Source: Micrasema longulum (taxonomy: Eukaryota > Arthropoda > Insecta > Trichoptera > Brachycentridae). Taken from it: a stretch of DNA of 64,000 nt. The stretch covers positions 124,001 to 188,000 of the forward strand of contig JAGVSM010000496.1 of the NCBI GenBank assembly GCA_022494885.1. The letters are read 5' to 3'. Below, in pieces: positions 34,547-45,239 of this stretch (position 1 is its first letter; each line of letters begins with the position of its first letter). Below the pieces are notes generated by a model. The model searched no databases, was not told the origin of the DNA, and worked only from the letters and a program-made list of their open reading frames with translations. The position numbers and the translations under genes were made by a program.

Positions 34547-35541
34547 AAAGTTGTTATGCAGAAAGCAGCCAGTCCACATTTTTGAAAAAATATCATAATA
34601 TTATATTATCGGGTGCAAGAAGGTCAATTCTATGTTCTGCTAAAAACAGCCAGACCGCTTTCATACAAAAAACTGTAATATCACCTTCTGAAAATAGTTT
34701 CGATCACAGAAACGGCAATTCTAAACTTGCAGAAAACACCAGCAACAGAAATATCTTACTGTACTACAAAAATCATTAAATCTGGTCAAATATATTATAT
34801 TTAAATACTTGTTTGCAATATTTTTTTTTTTGAAAATTTATTTATAAACCCTTACGGATTATTACATTCATATTACATAAAATAATACGAGTATATACAT
34901 TTTTCGTTTATACTCTGTTGTTCAAGATAATATTTTTTACATCTTTTGAAAGGTTTGTCTGAGTCTTTTGTTTAGTTTTGTCTGGTAGTTTATTGAATAA
35001 TTTCAGTCCCTGGTTCATTAGTCTTGATTGTCCTTGTCTTGTTTTAGAAAGTTGTATATGGTATTTGTCTGATATTCTCGTATTATGTCCATGTTGACTA
35101 CAATTTTTTACTAGTTTTAGTTCTTCGTCTACGATTACATTAGTGGCTAATTTATGGATAAATTTTAATGATTCTAGTTGAAAAAGTTCAGTTATATTTA
35201 ATTGCCAAGTTTGTTTTAAAAGTTCTCTAGTTGCAGTTAAATAGGGAAGGTCATATACTAACTTTAATAATTTATTTTGTTGTCTTTGTATTCAGTTTAT
35301 GTCATTTTGATATCCTGCTTCCCATAGTAGTTGCGTAAAACATATTTAAGTTTTTACATAGGCTTCATACATTAGAATTTTTTCCGTTTTTTCCATTTAC
35401 GAATGTATTCATTGTTTATCATTTATCAAAGTCAAAAACTTTTCAACTGTTGTGTAGATTCGATGTTTCACTCTTTTCAAAAAGGTGCTATTATCTCAGT
35501 TTCACCTTTCTTTGGCTAGGTGCTTTCTGCATAACTATGTT
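34547..35541. mobile_element. TIR DNA transposon D1, copy 2
   Basis: Left end AAAGTTGTTATGCAGAAAGC and right end GCTTTCTGCATAACTATGTT are inverted. Internal blocks from 34605 (ATCGGGTGCAAGAAGGTCAA, AACAGCCAGACCGCTTTCAT) match D1 copy 1 at 3708-3905. Right subterminal block TGCTATTATCTCAGTTTCAC at 35487 also matches. The middle is occupied by a LINE fragment in minus orientation. No clear target duplication. Confidence 0.75.
34825..35405 (-). pseudogene. LINE reverse transcriptase C-terminal fragment inside D1
   Basis: Minus-strand reading gives YEAYVKT, QLLWEAGYQNDI, IQRQQNKLLKLVYDLPYLTA, LAWLNITELFQLESLKFIHK-like text, then QHGHNTRISDKYHIQLSKTR and NQGLKLFNKLPDKTK. This matches the post-catalytic thumb and C-terminus of CR1/L2/Jockey-type LINEs (LxxLxxxQNKxLR, P...LLPIxxLxxxxxxxFxxK, HxTR, FNxLPxxI). 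It contains stops. It ends in a T-run at 34820-34832, the complement of a poly(A)-like tail. Confidence 0.75.
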
Positions 35542-35544
35542 CAT

Positions 35545-37550
35545 GTGATATTATACCATAAATGTATTATTTGTAAACAGGAAACATATGCATTAAAAAA
35601 TATTCGGAGGTCTATAAAAATATTTTGTGGCCGCCTTATATATTAACATTTTATTTTATTATCAAACGCAGACAATCGTTGGAAAATTACGGCACTAAAG
35701 ATTTGCATATTTTATAAGGATAATGGGAATATGTCATATTTTGCGTCAATTTATTAAATCTACGCAAAATATTAATTTCCTATCTCTGTTGTATTATGTA
35801 AATTTCTCAAATAATTTTCGACTTTACAAAAGAAGTTCCCGGTGTCTACGTGCAATATTAAACGCACTAAATGTAAAATTCTGACACTTTTATCATAAAT
35901 ATGGGATTTTTATGATTTAAAATATAAAAACTTTATTTTCGGTTTTGTCAAAATAACATCCAGAATGAATAATCTAAGTATAATAGCATACAACGGATGA
36001 ACTCTTTACTATTTCAACCCATTAGAATACGTATTTGACACCCACGAATAAAGCATTATTCAGAAAATAAGAATTAATCTTTTGCAATGAACCTCCTCAG
36101 ACCCAGCGATTTTTTTGCACTATATTTTTAACACTATTATTTTTTAATGAATCAACTTATTACCATCAAACGGATCTACACCCATCGTCAAAACATAATC
36201 ATCCAAAAAGTTATTGTAATTGTTTGAGATAATAAAGAAAATAATATGGTTGTAAGTGTTTCATCACCTATCTATCAAATGACATTAGGTCTGAATTTTT
36301 CATTTTTTTTTACACATTTAAATGTTTAACTAATTCTTCCTAAAACAATTATTATTATTATTATTATTATTTTCGAATTATTTTTGTTTGATCCGATGTG
36401 TTTTATATCCCACTATATAATTTCATTGTTGTACCGAGGGTAATATCTACTCGGATACTAATAATGTATTATTGTAAATTAAATCAAACGAAAAGGACCT
36501 CAAGATCTTGAAAATTACCAGTATTCAAATCATCATATATGTGGGTAGTTGATTGTTTGATCTATCACTGAACTTATCACTTACCAAATAAATATAAAAA
36601 TAATAATGCTATTATGATATATTTTTAGTTATGACATATTGTATACTTAAATCCATTAATCTTGTACTGTATGAATGTTTTAAAATTTTGGTTTCATTGG
36701 GAGAAAAGAGTGTCAATTAAATTAAAATAAAATTATGAAAAGAGCGGTACGCTGTACCAAAGGGGTTTAAAGGTATATACCATTATAATAACAGATATTC
36801 TAATATCTTCACGCGTCATAAAAACACTTTCTGCCCCGAGCGCTTAATTTAGGAACATTAAGGTAGTCCCGGCCGCTCATATTTCATATCAAGTAGTAGC
36901 GCTTGTAACAAAAAGGGCGAAGAATATTCATCCTTATATATCTCCTCTTGTCGATGGTCGCGGCACTTTGACTATGTCCGTAGCACTTCATAAATTTGGT
37001 GGTAAATATAGGGGCGGTCTTCTGTGTAGTTGGCACGCGACCTTCCGCCCTAGCCGCGGGGAGCCCATGCAGTCGGTTAAAAGTATTATTATTTATTGTA
37101 CGAAAGCTCAGTAAATTGACTGCTCTCTTGAAAACACGAAGCTCTTTGTTCGAACAGCGGGAGCCTCAGGAAGGAGGGAGTCAATTTGACAAATAATATG
37201 CATAAGTGAATGGTTTGTTGATGTAAGTTGTAGAGTAAGTAATGATGTCGCATTTAAAGGGGACATTTTATTACACTTTCAAAAAATAAAAACTTTTGAT
37301 GTTGTCACCAATGGCAAATTAGACGTTTTTTTTTTTGTTTTACAAGAAAGTCAAATTGAAATTTGACAAATAATTTATTCTAAATTAATATAGAATTACT
37401 TTTTTTTGGTATTGCCTGAAGGAAATCAAAATTACTTACATTAGAAACTATTTTAAAAAAGAAAAAATGTTTATTAAGTATTTACCTTATTTTTTGAAAA
37501 TGCATATTTATGATACACAGAAAAATAATCCATGCATGTTTAATTAGTAT
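35545..37550. other. Unannotated interval
   Basis: (ATT)n microsatellite at about 36350-36372. A GC-richer stretch 36830-37160 contains TTCCGCCCTAGCCGCGGGGA at 37050 and a 66-codon frame (36996-37196), not recognised. The rest is AT-rich. Confidence 0.4.
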
Positions 37551-37552
37551 AT

Positions 37553-37630
37553 TTTGCACCACAATAGACCAAACGGCCCAGTTAAAGCAAAAAGTTACAG
37601 TACAGAACACTGGCGACTCCTGACCGAAAA
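37553..37630 (-). repeat. SINE S1, degraded 3' half
   Basis: TTGCACCACAATAGACCAAA, GGCCCAGTTAAAG and ACAGTACAGAACACTGG follow the antisense body of S1 (TGCACCACAACAGGCCAGGA at 18461). Confidence 0.6.
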
Positions 37631-37644
37631 CAGTGGCAGTGCAA

Positions 37645-38400
37645 TTCTTTACATTTTGTCAACTTGCATATTAATTTTTACAGTATTAAAATAATATGAT
37701 AGGTCTGACGTGATAAACGAGCAATAGTTTGACAGTCCGCGCATCGGAACCAGAAACGCTAAATACGCCCAACATAATACGCACGTTATAAGTAACAAAA
37801 TTCGTACTAATATCATGTCTTTACGCATATTCAAAGTGATATTATAAATGAACTTCAAACTTCAAATCTGCGCACGCGTTGGCAATGCCCGGAATATGTA
37901 TATTATCTTCTCCCTCTAACGCGCAAGTCATCGGTATGAAGCATTGTTTGTCTCGCTCAAATGACGATTTTAGGAGATATTTTATATTTCAAACAAATTC
38001 AGTAATAATCGGATGAATCTCACCCACGTGATAAAGGTTTAGCTCTTTTACTTCACAGATGGAAGAATTGAGGAAATGTGGATGTTCAAACATGGGCAGA
38101 ATGGTGAATGTTACACAGTGTGTAAAATGGCCACTTAAACCAGCCAATGACAGGTAATAAGCCCTGTAAATGCCTAGACTTCCATATTCCCTTCTCAAGA
38201 ATGTTTTCACTCTCTGTTGAAATAAATTTTAATATTATGATGTTTACGAGTATAATATTGCAACGAATCCCTGTTTCTTTGTACCTACCTAAAACATATT
38301 TTTACTATCAATAAAATTACTAATTTATTTACACAAATTTTTACTTGGCAGTGCACTGCACTCATGCACATACTAAGGAACCGCCTCTGGCACAGAACGC
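37645..38400 (-). repeat. Dispersed repeat R, copy 2, split by FB1
   Basis: Inverse of copy 1: 37645-37985 matches 28186-28535 and 38230-38400 matches 27470-27600. Blocks include TGATAGGTCTGACGTGATAA, TCTCCCTCTAACGCGCA and AGGAACCGCCTCTGG. The two parts are separated by an FB1 arm at about 38001-38222, at a place other than the LINE insertion of copy 1. Confidence 0.8.
38001..38222. mobile_element. FB1 foldback element, right arm, inside repeat R
   Basis: TCGGATGAATCTCACCCACG, AGAATGGTGAATGTTACACA, AACCAGCCAATGACAGGTAA, GCCTAGACTTCCATATTCCC and a CTCTCTGTTGAAAT end follow the FB1 right arm. Confidence 0.8.
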
Positions 38401-38401
38401 C

Positions 38402-38945
38402 GAACAATATTTTAAATAATCCCACTTCGCCTGTTTATCTGAGAGAGCTCATCTAACCTCTTTCACAACACGGACTATCTCTTTGTTCTAGTAACGAGAG
38501 AACCCTTTGAATACCCTGTCATCGCTCTAATTTTCTTGCCTCCTCTTTCACAGTAGTAGCCGCTCGATTGTGGAATAATCTACCCACTAATGTTAGAGAA
38601 GCCCCTTCTTTATTTACATTTAAGTCAAGATTGAAATGTCACTATCTAAATATTTAAATTGTTCTTTTATCCTTCTTCTTTCCTTCCCATCCCCTCTCCT
38701 CTCTTCATAGTAGAGTGTAATTTTTTTAATTTTTCAAATATATATATTTATTTTTGTTAATCTTTGCTTTTAATTTTTGTATTAAATTGTAAGATTCAAT
38801 ATGTCTATGCATTTATAATTTTCTCAAAGTGATCGGTTTGGGTAGGTAGGAAGAAATTGCCTTAAGGCAATATGCCCGCCCTTATATGTATATTTATTGT
38901 ATATGTATATAAAGTGTCAAATAAATAAACGCCTAGGCCTGAGGG
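38402..38945 (+). pseudogene. LINE ORF2 C-terminal end and 3' UTR
   Basis: In the frame starting at 38553, VVAARLWNNLPTNVREAPSL is followed by FTFKSRLKCHYLNI and a stop near 38657. The AARxWNxLPxxxRExxSLxxFKxxLKxHL motif is the C-terminus of many CR1/L2/Jockey-like LINEs. The 3' UTR carries GGGTAGGTAGGAAGAAATTG and ATATGCCCGCCCTTATATGT and ends with AAATAAATAAAC. The same family in antisense lies at 61260-61960, with a UTR fragment at 47610-47700. Confidence 0.8.
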
Positions 38946-39034
38946 AAACCACGTGTAATTATACTGCTCTTTCTGTATATACTGTTAGGCTCTCACCGTA
39001 ATCGAATATTGATAAATGTTTATTATTTCTTGCC

Positions 39035-39380
39035 CTTGTTATATTGTAACCGAGTTCATGAGCAGGCATAAATGTGATATTAGTATATTAAATAAAGTTG
39101 CAGATATCACAGCTGATTTTAGTGTCTGACAACATTTATTCAAAGCACCAGAAGGTGTTTTAATGACAGATAATAGTCTACACCATACACTGTACTGTAT
39201 CCGGACAAAATCCAACTTCACTAATTGATTGACATTTGAATATAATAGTCCATTACACCTGACTGCCATGTTTAGTATATCATACGAGCGATAAAATGCC
39301 GCTTTAGCCATATAAAGTTGTCTGATCCAGACTTCTTGGTCGCCAATTCCGGAATCAAACCGATCCACCAAAGCGTGTTG
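39035..39380 (-). pseudogene. Possible LINE RT fragment
   Basis: A 110-codon minus-strand frame reads DQEVWIRQLYMAKAAFYR, LLYSNVNQLVKLDFVRIQYS and VWCRLLSVIKTPSGALNKCC. The order resembles the IxRQLRxLYxRGNxLxRxF, LxxxxVxYNxxFRxLxxLPR region of LINE RTs that lack obvious catalytic residues here. The similarity is only positional, so the call is tentative. Confidence 0.4.
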
Positions 39381-39837
39381 GCATTACTTTTGCTTTTGTA
39401 TTTACAAAATATAGTTTTAAACCCAAAGTATTGGCCAGCCTAAATTAACCGAATAACTTTCTAGTTTATGAAACTAAATATTCAATACTAAATGTTACTA
39501 TTTTTTTCCCAGTGTTCGTGAGGAATGAAAAATAAAGTTCTGCTTATAAAATAAAATCAGGCTCTCGGTTGGAAAATGAAATCTAGTGGAGATTATTGCA
39601 CCTTGTGGTTAATTAGAGCTTTTGCCTACAATACCGTGTTTCGATTAATATCAAGTTCGAATAGTGTGAGTAGGTTATTAATACAGTTTGCATCCTAACA
39701 TTTTTTAAACGAACTAAGATTCTACATTTTTAATCAATAAATTAAAAACTAGAACAGGAAAAAGAAACCTTTCATAACTATTTACATCCGTATTTTAATA
39801 CACATAGAACAAGTTAAATTACAAATTTAAAAGAATC

Positions 39838-39902
39838 ACTATGTAAAGCGCCCTTGAAATATTTTGTTACGAAAATGGCGCTATATAAGTTATCCATAAT
39901 AA
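39838..39902 (+). repeat. GCGCTATATAA-type LINE tail
   Basis: TGTAAAGCGCCCTTGAAATA then AATGGCGCTATATAAGTTAT, as at 41946 (closest match) and at the ends of repeat W. Confidence 0.7.
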
Positions 39903-40021
39903 TAAGTTAAGGAATGCTATCTTTGTTTAGTTTTTTTTATATTTTACTTTTTATGCTGTATTACACGTTTACTTAATTGCCATACTTACTAGTTCTTTGC
40001 TCAATGTATTATTATTGTGTT

Positions 40022-40590
40022 TTTTATTGTTATTTTTTGTTCTTAACTTTTTAAAATCATTCTTATGTTGTTGAAATTCCATTCGTCGATGCGTTTTGTA
40101 GCTGCAAGACTTTTTAATATGTTCGCTAGCATATTATATTTATCATATTATGTTAATGTTATCAACTATCAAATATCTAAATTTAGTAAATGGGGTATAG
40201 AATTTCAACCGTCCATGCGCTCAATAGATACAAGAATTGTTGTTATCTAACTTCTATTTTTATATATTTGCTTTTTATTTCGTTTTTTCAAATATCACTC
40301 AAACTCATAACATCATTGTCAAATCAATTTTTTTCAAATAAAAATGTAAATAGGGGCTAGATTTCTTATTGTCCATGCGCTCTGTAGCTGCAAGACGTGC
40401 TGTTATCTAGCTCCCGTATATCATAATTTTTATATATCTAATTGGAGACGAGGAACTAGAATCCCAACCGTCCATGCACTCTGTAGCTGCAAGACGTGCT
40501 GGGATATTTATTTATTCTACAGCGCCCTCGAGGTGATTTTCACAAAAATGGCGCTGAACAAATAAATAAATTATGCAAACATTATTTTAT
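40022..40590 (+). repeat. Repeat W, copy 2, with four minisatellite units
   Basis: The core CCATGCGCTCTGTAGCTGCA occurs four times (about 40085, 40213, 40373 and 40472) with spacings of about 130, 160 and 100 bases, each preceded by a (T/C)AGAAT(T/C)(T/C)CAACCGT-like run. It ends with CAGCGCCCTCGAGGTGATTT and ATGGCGCTGAACAAATAAAT. A 61-codon frame at 40065-40250 corresponds to that at 31616-31801. Confidence 0.8.
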
Positions 40591-40744
40591 AAGTAGTTTC
40601 TATCAAGTTGTTCCCCAGACCAACCCATCTTTATCCTTAAATTTTGAATTATTATTCGCTAAAAAATATTAGCGTGTTCGCGATTAACCGAAAAGTAATT
40701 ATCAATTTTTCACCATTTTCTGTTGGTCATAAATAACCGTGTAT

Positions 40745-40830
40745 GAAAATAATGGAAAACAAATTAGGGTAGAATTAGAGCACGGTTCGAACTTAAGACG
40801 TCCCGGTCACTACCCTGGGACCGCAACCAA
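40745..40830 (-). repeat. SINE family S3, degraded
   Basis: GCACGGTTCGAACTTAAGAC and CCGGTCACTACCCTGGGACC are an antisense tRNA-like head similar to 42760-42830. Confidence 0.5.
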
Positions 40831-40834
40831 GTAA

Positions 40835-41940
40835 TTTAAGGTAATTTACATCTCTGTATGCAGGTTTTGTTAATTTTACCTAAGATGTATTTTTTATTCC
40901 ACCATAAATATAATACTAAGACATCTTGGTACGTTAAAAATTATGAACCTGAAAGGAAGGTTGAATAAAATTTTATTAATATAAAAACGATAAAGTCAAT
41001 CGCAGTCACTTAAACACACAGTAAGGTTAATATCCCCCAATGAATGCCTTAAAAATCAAGGTACCAATAATATCGAAAGACAAATAACTTTGATGGCCAT
41101 GATAAAAATGTGGACACATTTAAGTAAAACCAAATGGCTCTCTCGGGACCCGAAAGTTACACATACAAATCGTGTCTGTTATAAAAATAATAGTAGAGAT
41201 TGAACAGGATGTATAAATTGACCAATTTATATTTTCAGTCATTTTAGTGTGGAGGGAATAAACAAAACATAAAAAGCGTCCATCCAAAAAACATATTTAG
41301 GACGCCCATAAATCCACTAGATGTCATTAATCCATACCCTTAGCTGAGATAGGAAGAGGGCCAGTTCTTTTTTGTTTCGTATCACCGGGTTATAAAGGGC
41401 ATTTATTAAGATGCGTCTTTCGAACAAACGCGCTTCCGACAATTTATGGAAGGTTTTAAGGACGAGTACTTCACTATTCGATTATGTGAATTCCCAATAA
41501 ATACAATCAACCGACAATAATGCATTAGTTAGGGAGTTAGTTAAGAACGCTGCCATTATGAGACTTACTATCACGCTCAAATATTAATACAAAAAATATT
41601 TTTTCTGTAAATATTGCAAATTGTCAAAAAAATGTTTGGTTTGTCAAGGTATGAAATAATTTTGCGACGTCTTTATGAGTTTTTGAGTAATTCTTAAAAT
41701 TTCACAAAGTAATTCAACTTGTTTGTAAATTCAAATCTAAACCTTGATCTTTTTGGCGTAAAATGGACTTAATTAAATACTATAAAAGAGTGTTGGCTAG
41801 TACGGCAAAACAAACGATTATGTGTATCACCCGTCGGCGTCGAGGAGTGCTCTTCCGAACCATAGTTGTGTTATTTTAATAGAATAAAATTCTCATTAAA
41901 TTAAAAATTAAAAAGCTTAAATTAAACTTATTTATGTATG
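40835..41940. other. Unannotated interval
   Basis: AT-rich, with nothing recognised. Confidence 0.4.
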
Positions 41941-42012
41941 GAACCACTTTGTAAAGCGCCCTTGGGGTATTGTATTACGAAAATGGCGCCATATAAGCTA
42001 TCCATAAAATTT
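41940..42012 (+). repeat. GCGCTATATAA-type LINE tail
   Basis: TTTGTAAAGCGCCCTTGGGG, GAAAATGGCGCCATATAAGC; same tail as 39838-39902. Confidence 0.7.
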
Positions 42013-42711
42013 ATTATATAAGTTTTTTTTATATACCAACTACAAAAATAGTTTTAATGCAATAAATCAATTTAATCCAAAATTATAGTATTTTGATAGA
42101 TAATCTTCAATAATAAACTTTATTTTGCGCAAACATATTTAATTTTATGGGTTTGGTTACCATCATACCTATTCATATTTAAATCAATTCTAAAATTATG
42201 TGTTGATTGATTTTACTCAAAATCAAAATGTAGTGTGTTTTAAATAAATATAATTTTATATGATCATTAACATTAAAACAAAACACAAAATTTAAAAGTG
42301 ACTGTTATTGTGTATTGTTTTTTGGCTATGTTTTTATTTTCAATTCAAAGTTTGTGTCAAACGTAGGCATGTAATGTATGTACAACGCTTTATATTGAAA
42401 TAATAGACCTGCTGTTTTAAATAAGTAATAGAATCGAACCAGTCAAATGCAATAAATATTTTTACGATGGTAAAGAATAAGTGTGATAATAAGATGAAAT
42501 AGCACGATTTCTGACATTTTATTATTTTTTTATATATTTTAAATTAATCATTATGTATATCTGCTAGTTTAGTATTTTTTAAATGACAAAATACATCCTG
42601 GCTTTAAAAAAAATACTACGCCGTTCTGATTTAATGCACTTTTATTTTCTAGAGAGATGCTTATCTTATTATTTACTTAAATATTAAAATTTTCACACCA
42701 TTTCCTAAAAG

Positions 42712-42835
42712 TCGTACATGACTTGTGTGGGAGAAATGGAAATCGAGTTGTGGTATAGTGCGATTTGAACCTCGGACTTTTGGCCCGCAAGTCCGCAATA
42801 CTACCGCGGGACAACAACCCGGTTCAAATGAAAAA
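42712..42835 (-). repeat. tRNA-headed SINE family S3, best copy
   Basis: Minus strand: TTGTCCCGCGGTAGTATTGC (box A region), GGACTTGCGGGCCAAAAGTC, box B GAGGTTCAAATCGC, then ACCACAACTCGATTTCCATT. It is head to head with S4 at 42868. Confidence 0.7.
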
Positions 42836-42867
42836 GCATGGTCAGGAAAAAAAGTATTATTTCCTCT

Positions 42868-43065
42868 ATGTCCTGGCGGATGAAGAATGGAGTTCTGTGT
42901 GTGAAAAATAACTAGAACCCTGAACGAGTGTTGACGAATCGATGACTGCTCTCGGATTAAAATCCTGAATAAGAAAATCGAGTGGAGATAAGTCCGTCTC
43001 GTCGTGAAGTGGTTGGCTCGTTTGCCTACCTTCCTTGAGATCCTAAGTTCAATTCTTGGCATGGT
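42868..43065 (+). repeat. Composite repeat S4, copy 2
   Basis: Block GATGAAGAATGGAGTTCTGT, AACCCTGAACGAGTGTTGAC and GATGACTGCTCTCGGATTAA is followed by a tRNA-like segment TCGTCGTGAAGTGGTTGGCT with box-B-like AGTTCAATTCTTGG. The same arrangement occurs at 63590-63785. Confidence 0.65.
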
Positions 43066-43411
43066 GGACGTAAACTATTGATCTTAGAGGTTGTCAAAAC
43101 TGCAATATTTCATTATTTATTTATTTAATTCACAAAATACACAATTTTATCATAGACACAATTTTATGTTTTTTATGTCCCGACTAGTTCGAAAATTCCG
43201 TGTAAAGTCGGAACTCTTCGATATATAAATCAAAAATATTTATTAACATTTTAAAACATAAATATTAAATTTAAATATTAAAAATTATAATAGAAAAATA
43301 TAAATAATAAAAATTTATACATGTCGAAAAACGGAATGCAGAAAATATATATCATAATAAGTATGATATTAGATTTTAACATTTTAAAACAATATATAAA
43401 TAATCATTGTA

Positions 43412-43525
43412 CCCGTACTGGTGCCTGAAGCGAAAGATCGATCACCTTACCATCTTTTAACAGATAATCAAAATACGCTGCATTTGGTTTACCAATTTAG
43501 TACCCTATGCACCACTAGATATGAC
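43412..43525 (+). repeat. SINE S2, 3' part
   Basis: ACTGGTGCCTGAAGCGAAAG, ATCGATCACCTTACCATC, then TACCAATTTAGTACCCTATG and CACCACTAG follow the S2 body. Confidence 0.7.
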
Positions 43526-43587
43526 AAAATTATGGTTGCCATAAATGTCTGTTTTAAAATACATATATTTTTTAATATTACGATTTA

Positions 43588-44000
43588 ACAACAATATTTT
43601 TACTTTGTCCAAATTTTTGTAGACAAGGACTGGATTCAACTCCCTGGGGAGCTGTTTACATTAAAATATTACAACAGAGATGAAGAGCATTTAAGAGTAG
43701 GTAATTTAGAAGTCTAGGCATCTACAGGGCTTATGACCTTTCAATGACTGGTTCAATAATTCAAATAATTGAATTAAATGAATCTTACCCGCATAAATAA
43801 AGGTTTCAGCTCTTTAACTTCACAAACACGAAAGAATTGAAGGAATATAGATGTTCGAATATGGGCAGAATGGTAAATGTTACACAGTGTGTAAAGTGGC
43901 CACTTAAACCAGCCATTGACAGGTCATAAGCCCTGTAGATGCCTAGACTTCTATATTACCTTTTCTTCTATGTTTTTCATCTCTGTTGTAATATTTTAAT
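43588..44000. mobile_element. Foldback element FB1, best two-armed copy
   Basis: Left outer block GGACTGGATTCAACTCCCTG, left arm ATTACAACAGAGATGAAGAG to CATTTAAGAGTAGG, then AAGTCTAGGCATCTACAGGG. The right arm mirrors it: AACCAGCCATTGACAGGTCA, TGCCTAGACTTCTATATTAC, TTTTTCATCTCTGTTGTAAT. The left arm is shortened (interior blocks such as CACACTGTGTAACATTC are only on the right side), so the palindrome is asymmetric. TIRs of about 90 bases remain. Confidence 0.9.
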
Positions 44001-44278
44001 AAGGCTTTTTTTTTTTACACCAGCATTTTTATAAGACTAATAATAATAGATTAATGTATATATTGGTAACTGTTTTTTTTTATTCAGATTTATAATACGA
44101 TAGATATAATATATGTAAACCGTTAGATACAACATTATTTTGGAATCCTTTTTTTTATCACGCCCAAAATGAAAATATAAATCTCTCTCAAATAAACAAA
44201 TATATCATTTTTTTAAATAATGTTTGAAAGAAACAAAAAAAACAAATATGCTAAAAATACTGAATTACTGACATAATA

Positions 44279-44537
44279 GTCGGCCTCGTGGCGTATGGTC
44301 AGCGCGTTTGCCCACCATGCAAGAGGTTTAGGGTCCGATTCCCGACAGGGTTGATATGAAATATTTCTTTCGAAGGGTGTTTTCACACCAGAATATTTCA
44401 TAGTCCCTGGACTGATACCTGAAGCGTAAGACTGATCATATTACGTTCATGTGACAAACATGATGAAGTGACGCTGCGATTGATGTACCAATGCAGTACC
44501 TTGTGCACCATTGGGTGCGGAAAGGAAATGATGATGA
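44279..44537 (+). repeat. tRNA-headed SINE family S2, best copy
   Basis: Head TCGGCCTCGTGGCGTATGGT, CAGCGCGTTTGCCCACCATG, box B GGTCCGATTCCCGAC. The body has TGAAATATTTCTTTCGAAGG, CCCTGGACTGATACCTGAAG, GACTGATCATATTACGTTCA, CCAATGCAGTACCTTGTGCA and CATTGGGTGCGGAAAGGAAA, and the tail is GATGATGAA. It directly abuts a LINE 3' fragment. Confidence 0.92.
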
Positions 44538-44539
44538 AT

Positions 44540-45236
44540 TTATTAATTTAAGAGTACCTGCTGTCAACACTAGGAAAACTATATTGTTTCATTGCTCCAG
44601 TACTTCTTCCAACCAACAAAACAATTCATTGATTCCGAGACTGCATAGGTTCGGTAACACTTCTGGAACGGCTGCAGACATTTTGTCCAATTTTTTATTA
44701 TCCTATAAGTCCACATTATCAATTTTATTTGTTGCTGCTCTTAAAACTATTATTGAAAATTCAATTCCATAAACTAAAAAAATACCTGCTTGTTTATTTT
44801 TATTACCTTATACTTGTTTTTATTTTTTTACTATTATATCAAATTGCATTGTCGCATTGGTAAATACGCATTTCATATATACATATTTTTATTTCTTCTT
44901 TTTGCGCGATAATATGCGCTTGCTTTTTATTAATTTAACTTATATTTGTCTTCCTTGCTTACCGTAACACTTTATTTACTGTGTTTGCTTTACAGAATTT
45001 ATTTAATTAGCTTATAACTTTGCATTTTTCGTTTATATGCTTACTGTTTTTTCTTGCATTTCTTTTTTATTATTGTTTTTTTTTTACTTTGTAAAACTTT
45101 TTATTATATCCTTTCTAACTAATTTCACTTTTTTTTTCTGTTTATTCTGTATTATTTAGTATGTTAGCGTGTATTTTACTTTTTGTAAATGCCTTTTGGG
45201 CGTTAATGAACAAAACAAATAAATAAATAAAATATC
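44540..45236 (+). pseudogene. LINE ORF2 C-terminal end, 3' UTR and tail
   Basis: The frame ending at 44772 reads INLRVPAVNTRKTILFHCS, STSSNQQNNSLIPRLHRFGN, then AADILSNFLLSYKSTL, in the style of the RVP.VxTR...TNxxxxSPIxRMxxxYN...DIFxxxxxxFK ending of Jockey-like LINE ORF2. The UTR is T-rich, then CTTTTTGTAAATGCCTTTTG, GGCGTTAATGAACAAAAC, and ends in AAATAAATAAATAAAATA at 45217-45234. 3' UTR relatives in antisense lie at 24205-24485 and 34290-34480. The coding part is short (5'-truncated). Confidence 0.75.
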
Positions 45237-45239
45237 TAA

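Noticed and set aside
36350..36372. (ATT)n run as the end of a GCGCTATATAA-type LINE
   Set aside because: No GCGCTATATAA block precedes it, so it is kept as a simple repeat.
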